A stretch of DNA of 23,017 nt from an uncultured Alistipes sp. (lineage in GTDB: Bacteria > Bacteroidota > Bacteroidia > Bacteroidales > Rikenellaceae), in NCBI GenBank assembly GCA_947178455.1, contig CAMWYI010000008.1, forward strand, positions 1-23,017, read 5' to 3'. Within the stretch, counting starts at the first letter, position 1; every line of letters begins with the position of its first letter. Below the pieces are notes generated by a model, which was not told the origin of the DNA, made no database searches, and saw only the letters and a program-made list of their open reading frames with translations. The translations under genes and the position numbers were made by a program. Shown here in pieces: positions 7,121-13,645 of this stretch.

Positions 7121-8571
7121 CGTCGCGCCAGCGCGACCGTTTCGCGGAATGCCTCCAACCGGAACAGGGCCGAAAACAGCACGTAAACCGCCGCGCCGAT
7201 GCCGATTTCAGCCAGCAAGCGCAGCAAACCGTCGAACGGCAGTGCCTGCAAACTCCACCGTACGGTCGCGTACATGACGGCCGTCGCGCAAACTATCGGC
7301 AACAAGACGCGCAACAACTGCCGCAGCCGCAGCACCGTGAAACGCATCGAAGCGACGACATTCACCGCCATTTCGCAAAACGCGATGACCACCAGCCCCC
7401 ACACGACCGCCTGCACGCCGACGGGAATCGTCGCAACGAAGACGAGGGTCATCATCCCCTTTTTCAGCAGTTCGGTGCGAACGATGATGCCGCCGTCGCT
7501 CTTGACTTTGAGCACCGTGAACGCAATCATCGCGACGGGATAGCACAATCCGGCCAGACAAATCACCTCGAAATAGGGCACCGTTTGCATCCACTCCGCG
7601 CCGAGCAGCACGGCGAACAGGTCGGGAGCGATGGCCGACAACCCCATCATGACCGGAAACAACACATAGGCGACAATCATCACGATTTGGCGGTAGCTCT
7701 CGGCGAAACGGCAGGCGTCGTCGCCGATTTTCGACAGCGCCGGAAAGGTCACGTTCTGCACCGACTGCACCGCCGACACGACGGGCTGGTCTTTGAGTTT
7801 CACCGCTTGGTCGAATGCGCCCAGCACATCGGCCGGGTAGAGCCGTCCGAGAAAAAACTGCGGCACCTTATTATAGAATGCCGAAAAAAGGTCGGTCGCC
7901 ATAAGGCTGAAACTGTACGGGGCCATTCGGCGCAGTGCCGCCCCGTCCCATGCACCGCGCGGCCGCCAATCGCTGACCCACCACAGCAGCACGGCCCGCA
8001 CGGCCATTTGCAGCACGCGCTGGGCGACGATGCTCCACACGCCGTATCCGGCCAAAGCCAGCCCGATAGCCGTCAGCCCGCCAACGAGCCACGACACGAA
8101 GGTGACTTTCGACAACAGCGCGAACCGGAACTGCCGCGTGAAAATCGCGTTCTGCACGGCGCACAGCGCATTGACCGGCAGCAACAGAAAGAAAACCGGC
8201 GCCAACTGCACCAGTTCGGGCATGTCGTAATAACGCGCTGCGGCCGGAGCCACCGCCACGAACAAGGCGTAGAGCACCAGCGAAACGCCGATGTTGAACA
8301 AGAAAACCGTCGTCAGTTCGTTGCGCTCCGGTTTCGGCTTGCGGATGAGCGTCTGCGAAAACCCGCTGTCGACGATGACCAGCGCGACCGCCGAAACGGC
8401 CGTCAAAATGGCCATGAGACCCAAATCGGCACGGGTCAACAGGCGCAGAATAATCAGGCTGACGGCCATTTGCATCAGGGCCGTGCCGATTTTTTCGGCC
8501 ATGTTCCACGCCACGCCGCGCGCCACCTTGTCGCGCAATTCGCCGCGCGGTTCGCACTCCGTCGGGTTCAT
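7102..8571 (-). CDS. Polysaccharide/oligosaccharide flippase (MOP superfamily, WzxC-like)
   Basis: A 489-residue, strongly hydrophobic protein with about 12-14 predicted membrane helices. It begins with a short charged N-terminus and the AWNMAEKIGTALMQMAVSLIILRLL segment seen near the start of Polysacc_synt/WzxC-type flippases, followed by a D-G-FSQTLIRK motif around residues 63-75. Such proteins move lipid-linked oligosaccharides across the inner membrane for capsule, exopolysaccharide or O-antigen assembly. The substrate is unknown: no glycosyltransferase gene is nearby. It is third after aroQ and pyk, with 24 bp to pyk, so cotranscription is likely. The final codons and stop lie in a repeat also found at 12109-12128, so the C-terminus may have been altered by repeat insertion. 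Confidence 0.88.
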   Translation of the reverse strand: MNPTECEPRGELRDKVARGVAWNMAEKIGTALMQMAVSLIILRLLTRADLGLMAILTAVSAVALVIVDSGFSQTLIRKPKPERNELTTVFLFNIGVSLVLYALFVAVAPAAARYYDMPELVQLAPVFFLLLPVNALCAVQNAIFTRQFRFALLSKVTFVSWLVGGLTAIGLALAGYGVWSIVAQRVLQMAVRAVLLWWVSDWRPRGAWDGAALRRMAPYSFSLMATDLFSAFYNKVPQFFLGRLYPADVLGAFDQAVKLKDQPVVSAVQSVQNVTFPALSKIGDDACRFAESYRQIVMIVAYVLFPVMMGLSAIAPDLFAVLLGAEWMQTVPYFEVICLAGLCYPVAMIAFTVLKVKSDGGIIVRTELLKKGMMTLVFVATIPVGVQAVVWGLVVIAFCEMAVNVVASMRFTVLRLRQLLRVLLPIVCATAVMYATVRWSLQALPFDGLLRLLAEIGIGAAVYVLFSALFRLEAFRETVALARRFLLGR

Positions 8572-8595
8572 CGGGTCGGAATCAACAGGTTTTTC

Positions 8596-10077
8596 TTAAT
8601 AACGAACGTCTCGCGCGGCGGCTGCATTGCGGCGGCGAATCGCCTCCACCGAAGCGATTTCGATGTACGACGCGCCGCCGTCCTCGCCGAAGCTGCCGCC
8701 GACGACGGCCAGCAAAGCATCTTCGGACGGACGTCCGTACTGGTCGAGAAAATCGAGCGCATCGTCCACGAAGTGGTAGCGGTTGTTCTCGCGCTGCCGG
8801 AGAATCGGCACGATACCGTAAGAGAGCGCCAGAATGCGCTGGGCATGGAGCGTATAGCATACGGCCACGACGGTCTTATGCCCGCGAAAAGCAGCCAAAT
8901 AACGCCCCGTGCGGCCCGTCTTGGTATCGAGCACCACGTACCCGATGGGCAGATTGGTCGACGCCCGCACGGCCGAACGCGCCAGCTGCGCCGTGATTTC
9001 GTGGTTGACCGACATCATGTTCATGTCGATTGTCGGGCGGAAGTGGTTTTCATCGCGTTCGATTTCGCGCGCCACACGCGACATCGTTTGCACGGCTTCG
9101 GCCGGATAATCGCCCATCGCCGTCTCGTCGCTCAACATCACGGCGTCGACCCGTTCGTAAATGGCACTGGCCACGTCGCTTACTTCGGCGCGCGTCGGAC
9201 GGGGCGAATGCACCATCGAATAGAGCATCTGCGTAGCGATGATGACCGGACGCTTCGCGGCGATGCACTTCTCGACGATGCGCCGCTGGGCGTTGGGAAT
9301 CGCCTCGGCGGGAAGCTCCACGCCCAAGTCGCCGCGCGCCACCATGATGCCGTACGACGCCTCGACGATTTCGTCGATGTTGTCCAGCCCCTCCTGATTC
9401 TCGATTTTCGAAATGATTTTTATTAAACTGCCTTGTGCATCCAAAATATCTTGTACTGCCTGCACGTCGCGGGCGCTGCGCACGAACGAATGAGCGATGA
9501 AATCGACGTCGTGCTGCATGGCCCACTCGATGAAACGGCGGTCTTTTTCGGTGACCGACGGCAGGTCGATGCCGACGCCCGGCACGTTGACGCTCTTGCG
9601 CGAACGCATCGTGCCGCCCGTGACGAATTCGCACTGCAACGCGTCGTCGGTCTTCGAGACGACGCGGATTTCCAGCTCGCCGTCGGCGATGAGCATCCGC
9701 GCGCCGACCGGAATGTCGCGCACGATAGAGGGCACGTTCATGTAGATGACCTCGCGGGTGGTGTCGTCCGAACCGTTCGACCCGCGCACCGCCACGCGGT
9801 CGCCCACGCGGAACTCGATGCCCGAACCGTACTCGGCCGCGATGGCCGTAACGCGGATTTCGGGTCCTTTGGTGTCGAGCATCACGGGAATCGCGGGATT
9901 CACCCGATGCACGATTTCGACGATGCGCGAAGCGCCCTCTTCGGTCACGTGGGCCGAATTGATACGCACGACGTCCATACCGGCGTCGTAGAGCATGCGC
10001 ACGAACTCCTCCGTGCATCGAAAGTCGGACATCGTAGCGACGATTTTCGTCTTTTTATTACGGTAACTATTTTCCAT
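8596..10077 (-). CDS. pyk: Pyruvate kinase
   Basis: Catalyses phosphoenolpyruvate plus ADP to pyruvate plus ATP. From ATG 10075-10077 the protein is 493 residues, covering the TIM barrel, inserted B domain (about 73-170) and C-terminal allosteric domain. Active-site landmarks include R38 and N40 in VVRINSAH, LDTKGPEIR (68-75), Lys224 in ISKIENQEG, and D250 in VARGDLGVE. The PTRAEVSDVASA helix is intact. The usual SGETA is SDETA here, a Gly-to-Asp change beside the active site. A frame extending 19 codons upstream uses a TTG inside aroQ and is rejected. It follows aroQ by 25 bp, a common Bacteroidetes gene order, and precedes the flippase. Confidence 0.96.
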   Translation of the reverse strand: MENSYRNKKTKIVATMSDFRCTEEFVRMLYDAGMDVVRINSAHVTEEGASRIVEIVHRVNPAIPVMLDTKGPEIRVTAIAAEYGSGIEFRVGDRVAVRGSNGSDDTTREVIYMNVPSIVRDIPVGARMLIADGELEIRVVSKTDDALQCEFVTGGTMRSRKSVNVPGVGIDLPSVTEKDRRFIEWAMQHDVDFIAHSFVRSARDVQAVQDILDAQGSLIKIISKIENQEGLDNIDEIVEASYGIMVARGDLGVELPAEAIPNAQRRIVEKCIAAKRPVIIATQMLYSMVHSPRPTRAEVSDVASAIYERVDAVMLSDETAMGDYPAEAVQTMSRVAREIERDENHFRPTIDMNMMSVNHEITAQLARSAVRASTNLPIGYVVLDTKTGRTGRYLAAFRGHKTVVAVCYTLHAQRILALSYGIVPILRQRENNRYHFVDDALDFLDQYGRPSEDALLAVVGGSFGEDGGASYIEIASVEAIRRRNAAAARDVRY

Positions 10078-10102
10078 ATTCTTATTAATTTTTCTAACTT
10101 TT

Positions 10103-10546
10103 TTATCTTTCGGTTCGAGGTCGGCCGGCGACAAGCATCGCCGCTTCGATGCCCAACCGATAGGAATCGAGGCCGAAACCCATAATCGACCCGACCGTCA
10201 CCGGAGCCAGCAGCGACACGTGGCGGAACTCCTCGCGGGCGAGAATCGACGAAATGTGCACCTCGACCACCGGCACCTCGACCGCCGCCACCGCATCGCG
10301 CAGGGCGACCGACGTGTGGGTATAACCGCCTGCGTTGAGCACCACGCCGTCGTAACGGCCTTCGGCTTGCTGCACGGCGTCGATAAGCTCCCCCTCGTGA
10401 TTGGATTGGAAGTAGTCCAGCGCGACCTGCGGATAACGCGCCCGCAGCTCGTCGAGGTAATCCCCGAACATCCGCTCGCCGTAAATCTGCGTTTCGCGCC
10501 GCCCCTGCAAATTGAGATTGGGGCCGTTGAGTATCAGTATTTTCAT
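10103..10546 (-). CDS. aroQ: Type II 3-dehydroquinate dehydratase
   Basis: Dehydrates 3-dehydroquinate to 3-dehydroshikimate in the shikimate pathway. The protein is 147 residues, typical for the small dodecameric type II enzyme. It begins MKILILNGPNLNLQGRRE with the conserved NGPNLN motif. It then has the YFQSNHEGELID active-site segment, VVLNAGGYTHTSVALRDA (substrate-binding Asn and Thr/Ser loop), and VVEVHISSILAREEFRHVS with its catalytic His. The open frame continues 134 codons upstream through thiL, but ATG 10544-10546 is fixed by family length and by the promoter box at 10573-10580. It heads the aroQ-pyk-flippase operon. Confidence 0.96.
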   Translation of the reverse strand: MKILILNGPNLNLQGRRETQIYGERMFGDYLDELRARYPQVALDYFQSNHEGELIDAVQQAEGRYDGVVLNAGGYTHTSVALRDAVAAVEVPVVEVHISSILAREEFRHVSLLAPVTVGSIMGFGLDSYRLGIEAAMLVAGRPRTER

Positions 10547-10572
10547 TATCGCGTCGCCTTTTTTCTGCGCCC

Positions 10573-10610
10573 CAAAGGTAACGATAAATCGCGAATTATC
10601 CTTACCTTTG
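10573..10610. promoter_or_regulatory. Palindromic divergent promoter between aroQ and thiL
   Basis: The 19-bp left half (10573-10591) and the reverse complement of the right half (10592-10610) agree at 17 of 19 positions. Each outer end is a perfect TACCTTTG -7 box: minus strand at 10573-10580 facing aroQ, plus strand at 10603-10610 facing thiL. Each box sits about 27 bp from a good start codon (aroQ ATG 10546, thiL ATG 10638). Neither side has a clear -33 TTTG. Each promoter's upstream region contains the other's -7 box, so the two should interfere. Confidence 0.75.
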
Positions 10611-10637
10611 ACCGCATTACTCCCCATGATTCGTACC

Positions 10638-11576
10638 ATGACCGAATTCGATTTCATCCGCCGCATCGCGGCCCGTTTCGCCGCACTGCCCGCCAACGGG
10701 TTCGAGGGCATCGGCGACGACTGCGCCGTGCTGCCCGTCGACGACGGCGAAGCGCTGCTTTTCACGAGCGACCTGCTGACCGAAGGGGTGCACTTTCTGC
10801 GGGCGGCGACTTCGGCCCGCGAGCTGGGCCGCAAATCGCTGGCTGTCAATTTGAGCGACGTGGCGGCGATGGGCGGACGTCCCGTCGCGACGCTGCTGTC
10901 GCTCTCCCTGCCGACCGACGCGGCCGGCGACTGGGCGGAGGAGTTCATGCAGGGCTACTACGAATCGAGCGAACGATTCGGCGTGGCGCTGGTCGGCGGC
11001 GACACGACCCGTTCGGAAAGCGGCATCGTCATCGACGTGACGGCTATCGGACGCGCCGACGCGGCCCGCATCAAACGCCGCAGCGATGCCCGTGCAGGCG
11101 ATACGGTCTTCGTCGCCGGTGAACTGGGTGCTTCGGGCGCAGGGCTGCGGGATATTCTCGCAGGCCGCTACGATACGCCGTTGGCCGCCGTTCACCGCAA
11201 CCCGCAGCCGCAGGTCGCCGAAGGTCTTTGGCTCGGAGCGAAGCCGGAGGTGCACGCCATGATGGATTTGTCGGACGGGCTGGCCTCGGACATCCGCCAC
11301 ATTCTCGAACGTTCGCACTGCGGAGCCGTTCTCGACACCGAGCGCATCCCCTGCGCAGCGGGGGCCGACACGCGGCTTGCAGCGTGCGGCGGCGAAGACT
11401 ACAAACTGCTGCTGACAGCCGACAGCGCGCACGCGGAACGGCTGGCGACGGATTTTCTAAAAGAATTCGGGGAGCCGCTTTACCCTGTCGGCTACATCAC
11501 CGCAGGTTCGGAACTCGTGTGGCACGAAAACGGCCGGCCGGTCGAACCGCACTGGCAAGGATTTCTGCATTTTTAA
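10638..11576 (+). CDS. thiL: Thiamine-monophosphate kinase
   Basis: Phosphorylates thiamine monophosphate to thiamine diphosphate with ATP, the last step of TPP synthesis. The chosen start gives 312 residues, slightly short for ThiL but within range. Motifs of the AIR-synthase/ThiL fold are present: GIGDDCAVL, FTSDLLTEGVHF, the SLAVNLSDVAAMGG block, VGGDTTRS, MMDLSDGLASD and GGEDYKLLL. Two starts are possible. ATG 10626 would leave a leader of only about 10 nt after the -7 box at 10603-10610, so ATG 10638 (MTEFDFIRRIA) is preferred. It is divergent from aroQ through a shared palindromic promoter and appears monocistronic, followed by the 671-bp non-coding region. Confidence 0.95.
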   Translation: MTEFDFIRRIAARFAALPANGFEGIGDDCAVLPVDDGEALLFTSDLLTEGVHFLRAATSARELGRKSLAVNLSDVAAMGGRPVATLLSLSLPTDAAGDWAEEFMQGYYESSERFGVALVGGDTTRSESGIVIDVTAIGRADAARIKRRSDARAGDTVFVAGELGASGAGLRDILAGRYDTPLAAVHRNPQPQVAEGLWLGAKPEVHAMMDLSDGLASDIRHILERSHCGAVLDTERIPCAAGADTRLAACGGEDYKLLLTADSAHAERLATDFLKEFGEPLYPVGYITAGSELVWHENGRPVEPHWQGFLHF

Positions 11577-11582
11577 GTGTAG

Positions 11583-11784
11583 GTTGCGGCCTTTTAGGCC
11601 GCGCGGGCCGCAGCCTCCGTCCCGCAAATTAGGGTAACGGCGCAGGAACCGTGCGAAACCAAACGACCGTTCGTTGCGCCTAAAACCCGTTTCTTAAACG
11701 GGCGGGACGAAGACTGCGGAGCACGCCCATAGGCGGGCCTCCGCTGGCGGAGGCTGCGGCCCGCGCGGCTCGGAGAGCCGCAAC
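11583..11784. mobile_element. 202-bp element with 36-bp terminal inverted repeats (MITE/REP-like)
   Basis: The left end (11583-11618) and right end (11749-11784) are inverted copies matching at 30 of 36 positions: a perfect 21-bp core, a divergent 7-bp block and a perfect 8-bp tip. The divergent block is the apex of a small hairpin in each arm. On the left it is GCGGCC/GGCCGC around TTTTA; on the right it is GCGGCTC/GAGCCGC around GGA. The two arms differ in sequence but both stay paired. The interior has further hairpins: CCCGTTT/AAACGGG (11686-11702) and CCTCCGC/GCGGAGG (11738-11753). No open frame is convincing, so any mobility would be non-autonomous. It begins 6 bp after the thiL stop. 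No target-site duplication was identified. Confidence 0.6.
11636..11681 (+). repeat. 45-bp repeat, copy 1 (inside the 202-bp element)
   Basis: Starts with the same 17 bases as the copy at 12075 (AACGGCGCAGGAACCGT), then diverges but keeps a GAAACC core and an end resembling CGTT..TGCGCCT. It links the 202-bp element to the tandem repeats 400 bp downstream. Confidence 0.55.
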
Positions 11785-11803
11785 ATAATTCTGAATTATG
11801 AAT

Positions 11804-11834
11804 TTTGAATTGTGAATTGCTTTTCGTATCTTTG
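11804..11834 (+). promoter_or_regulatory. Strong Bacteroidetes promoter for the small RNA
   Basis: TTTG (11804-11807), a 19-bp spacer and TATCTTTG (11827-11834) match both elements of the primary sigma consensus. No gene starts downstream within the distance expected for an mRNA leader. The predicted start is about 11838-11841. Confidence 0.75.
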
Positions 11835-11837
11835 TCC

Positions 11838-12015
11838 CAAGACATACTGAAAGCGCATCGGCTTTTCTTCTTTGTCCAAAACTTAGACACTTTTGAACTC
11901 AAAGAAGGATTTAAGTACGATGCTCGCGCTGTTTTACGGCGTGGGCATTTCTTCAATCTTCTTTGGGGGCAGTCTAAGGCCTTGGACATGGGTTGAGTGA
12001 TTTGCCCGCTTTTTT
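11838..12015 (+). ncRNA. Rod-shaped small RNA of about 178 nt, 6S-like candidate
   Basis: Bounded by a strong promoter and a T6 tract. By eye the transcript folds into one long interrupted hairpin. Basal pairs AAAGCG/CGCTTT (11850-11855 with 12007-12012) and GGC/GCC come first. A 14-bp helix follows: TGTCCAA and CTTAGAC (11873-11888) with GTCTAAG and TTGGACA (11972-11988), around an AA/GCC internal loop. Next is a 13-bp helix (11898-11911 with 11955-11967, one bulge), then a 10-bp apical helix (11920-11929 with 11939-11948) and a 9-nt loop. The length and unbranched helix-bubble-helix shape resemble 6S RNA, which binds RNA polymerase holoenzyme; that identity is inference. SRP RNA, RNase P RNA and tmRNA signatures are absent. 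A 63-codon frame inside is not convincing. Confidence 0.65.
11989..12015 (+). terminator. Terminator of the small RNA
   Basis: GCCCGC runs directly into six T residues (12010-12015). The local hairpin is weak (GGGT at 11990-11993 with GCCC). The better partner for CGCTTT is the 5' end of the RNA itself (11850-11855), so the closing helix may serve as the terminator stem. Confidence 0.5.
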
Positions 12016-12028
12016 ATGTTCGGATACG

Positions 12029-12073
12029 AACGGCGCAGAAACCCTCTGAAACACAGTAACGGTCTATCGCGCT
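12029..12073 (+). repeat. 45-bp repeat, copy 2 (tandem)
   Basis: AACGGCGCAG at its start and AACGGTCTATCGCGCT at its end are identical to the next copy, which begins after one spacer base. The middle differs at several positions. Confidence 0.7.
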
Positions 12074-12074
12074 C

Positions 12075-12128
12075 AACGGCGCAGGAACCGTCCAAAACCT
12101 GACAACGGTCTATCGCGCTAATAAAAAA
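12075..12128 (+). repeat. 45-bp repeat, copy 3, with A-rich tail
   Basis: Tandem with copy 2. The final 20 bases (12109-12128) recur at 7101-7120 with one difference. The tail ATAAAAAAGCGGG (12121-12133) is the exact inverse of the small-RNA terminator sequence at 12005-12017, so copies 2 and 3 lie in a loop between 13-bp inverted repeats. Bases 12134-12247 hold no gene that I can see. Confidence 0.65.
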
Positions 12129-12232
12129 GCGGGTCGAACCTAACGGAGAACCATGTCTAACGTTTCGGTCATTCTGATAGCCCACAAGAATATCCAAGGC
12201 TCTCGGCAGAATGAATCGTCTCGGTTCCCGGT

Positions 12233-12249
12233 CGGGTTCGGCCCGTTTT
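12233..12249 (+). terminator. Possible short hairpin with T-run facing cca
   Basis: CGGG and CCCG pair around a 5-nt TTCGG loop and are followed by TTTTATTT on the plus strand. The stem is only 4 bp and overlaps the last bases of cca, so this is a weak call. Confidence 0.25.
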
Positions 12250-13639
12250 ATTTGACAAGTCCTTGTTCGGCCGCCAACTCCTCCATGAGGGCGAACGCCG
12301 CGTCGTAATCGTTGGGAATCCGGCCGTCGAGAATCGCGTCCTTGATGACCTCCTTGATGTCGCCGATGACCTTGCAGGGGCCGATGCCGTAAGTCCGCAT
12401 GATGATTTCGCCCGTGATAGGCGGCTGGAAATTGCGGATGCGGTCGCGTTCCTCCAAATCCTTCATCTTGCGGCGCACCAGCTCGAAATTGGCCATGTAA
12501 CGCTTCACCTTGGCGTCGATGCCCGATGTGATGTCCGCTTCGCACAGCGTCATCAGGGCCTCCACGTCGTCGCCCGCCTCGAAAAGCAATCGCCGCACGG
12601 CCGAATCGGTTACCATATCCTCGGACAGAATGATAGGCCGCAAGTGGAGGAAAACCAACTTCTGCACGAACTTCATGTGCTCGTTGAGCGGCAGTTTCAT
12701 CCGCCGGAAAATCGGCGGCACCATTTTCGAACCCAGCACTTCGTGACCGTGGAACGTCCAGCCCGTGCGCGGGTCGTAAGCCTTGGTCAAAGGCTTCGCA
12801 ATATCATGCAGAATGGCGGCCCAACGTAACCACAAGTCGCCGGAACGACGCGCCACATTATCAAGCACTTTGAGCGTATGAATAAAATTGTCCTTGTGGG
12901 CGTGTTGGCCGCGCCGCTCGACCCCTTTCAGCGCGTGCATTTCGGGGAAAATCCGTTCGAGCAGGCCGGTCAATTCGAGCAGCTCGAACCCCATCGACGG
13001 CACGGGCGACAACACGATTTTGTTCAGTTCGGTGATAATGCGTTCGCGCGAGACGATGCGGATGCGGTCGGCATTGCGCGCAATGGCGTCGAAAGTCTCC
13101 TCTTCGAGCTGGAATCCCAGCTGGGCGGCGAACCGGATGCCGCGCATCATGCGCAGGGGGTCGTCGGAAAAGGTGATGTCGGGGTCGCAGGGGGTGCGGA
13201 TGATGCCGTGTTCGAGGTCGTACATGCCGTCGAACGGGTCGACCAGTTCGCCGAAGTCGCGTTCGTTGAGCGACCACGCCAATGCGTTGATTGTGAAGTC
13301 GCGGCGCAGCTGGTCGTCCTCCAACGTACCGGCCTCGACCTGCGGCTTGCGCGAATCGTGCGAATAGGATTCGCGGCGCGCGCCGACGAACTCCAACTCG
13401 ACGCCGTGCACGCGCAGCATGGCCGTGCCGAACGTCTTGAAAACCGAGAGTTTGGTATGCAGTTCGTCGGCGAGCTTCTGCGCGACGTCGATGCCGCTCC
13501 CCACGACCACGATGTCGATGTCGGTCGAGGGCCGGTGCAGGTAATAGTCGCGCACGTACCCGCCCACGACGTAGGCGTCGACGCCCATTTCACGGGCGAT
13601 GCGCGAAATGCGCCGGAATATGGGATCGGTGAGCTGCAC
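12248..13639 (-). CDS. cca: CCA tRNA nucleotidyltransferase with HD domain
   Basis: Adds or repairs the 3' CCA of tRNAs, using a class II nucleotidyltransferase head and a C-terminal HD domain. The protein is 463 residues. The N-terminal head has GGYVRD (26-31), metal-binding D40 and D42 in STDIDIVVVGSG, and RRDFTINAL (112-120). The neck has DPLRMMRGIRFAAQLGF. The HD domain includes His248, His254 and His278-Asp279 (ILHDIAKPLTK). The start is GTG at 13637-13639, only 6 bp after the pdxJ stop, which implies translational coupling. No upstream in-frame ATG fits better. Poly(A) polymerase is the alternative within the family, but CCA addition is essential and no second candidate is visible here. 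Confidence 0.93.
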   Translation of the reverse strand: MQLTDPIFRRISRIAREMGVDAYVVGGYVRDYYLHRPSTDIDIVVVGSGIDVAQKLADELHTKLSVFKTFGTAMLRVHGVELEFVGARRESYSHDSRKPQVEAGTLEDDQLRRDFTINALAWSLNERDFGELVDPFDGMYDLEHGIIRTPCDPDITFSDDPLRMMRGIRFAAQLGFQLEEETFDAIARNADRIRIVSRERIITELNKIVLSPVPSMGFELLELTGLLERIFPEMHALKGVERRGQHAHKDNFIHTLKVLDNVARRSGDLWLRWAAILHDIAKPLTKAYDPRTGWTFHGHEVLGSKMVPPIFRRMKLPLNEHMKFVQKLVFLHLRPIILSEDMVTDSAVRRLLFEAGDDVEALMTLCEADITSGIDAKVKRYMANFELVRRKMKDLEERDRIRNFQPPITGEIIMRTYGIGPCKVIGDIKEVIKDAILDGRIPNDYDAAFALMEELAAEQGLVK

Positions 13640-13645
13640 GACGAG

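Noticed and set aside
7585..9426. 613-residue plus-strand frame spanning the flippase and pyk
   Set aside because: Crosses two real minus-strand genes and their intergenic gap; His/Arg/Gln-rich and without recognisable motifs.
10547..10948. N-terminal extension of aroQ into thiL
   Set aside because: AroQ is about 147 residues and the promoter box lies between the two starts; the extension is low-complexity Ser/Ala/Arg.
11805..11996. 63-codon frame inside the small RNA
   Set aside because: It begins before the predicted transcription start, and the region is better explained by extensive RNA base pairing.
11838..12015. tmRNA, SRP RNA or RNase P RNA
   Set aside because: No tRNA-like ends or tag frame, no SRP apical GGAAGCAGC-type motif, and no RNase P GAGGAAAGTCC-type core.
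11577..12247. CRISPR array
   Set aside because: The 45-bp repeats are only two tandem copies with a 1-bp spacer plus degenerate copies; there are no regular spacers and no cas genes.
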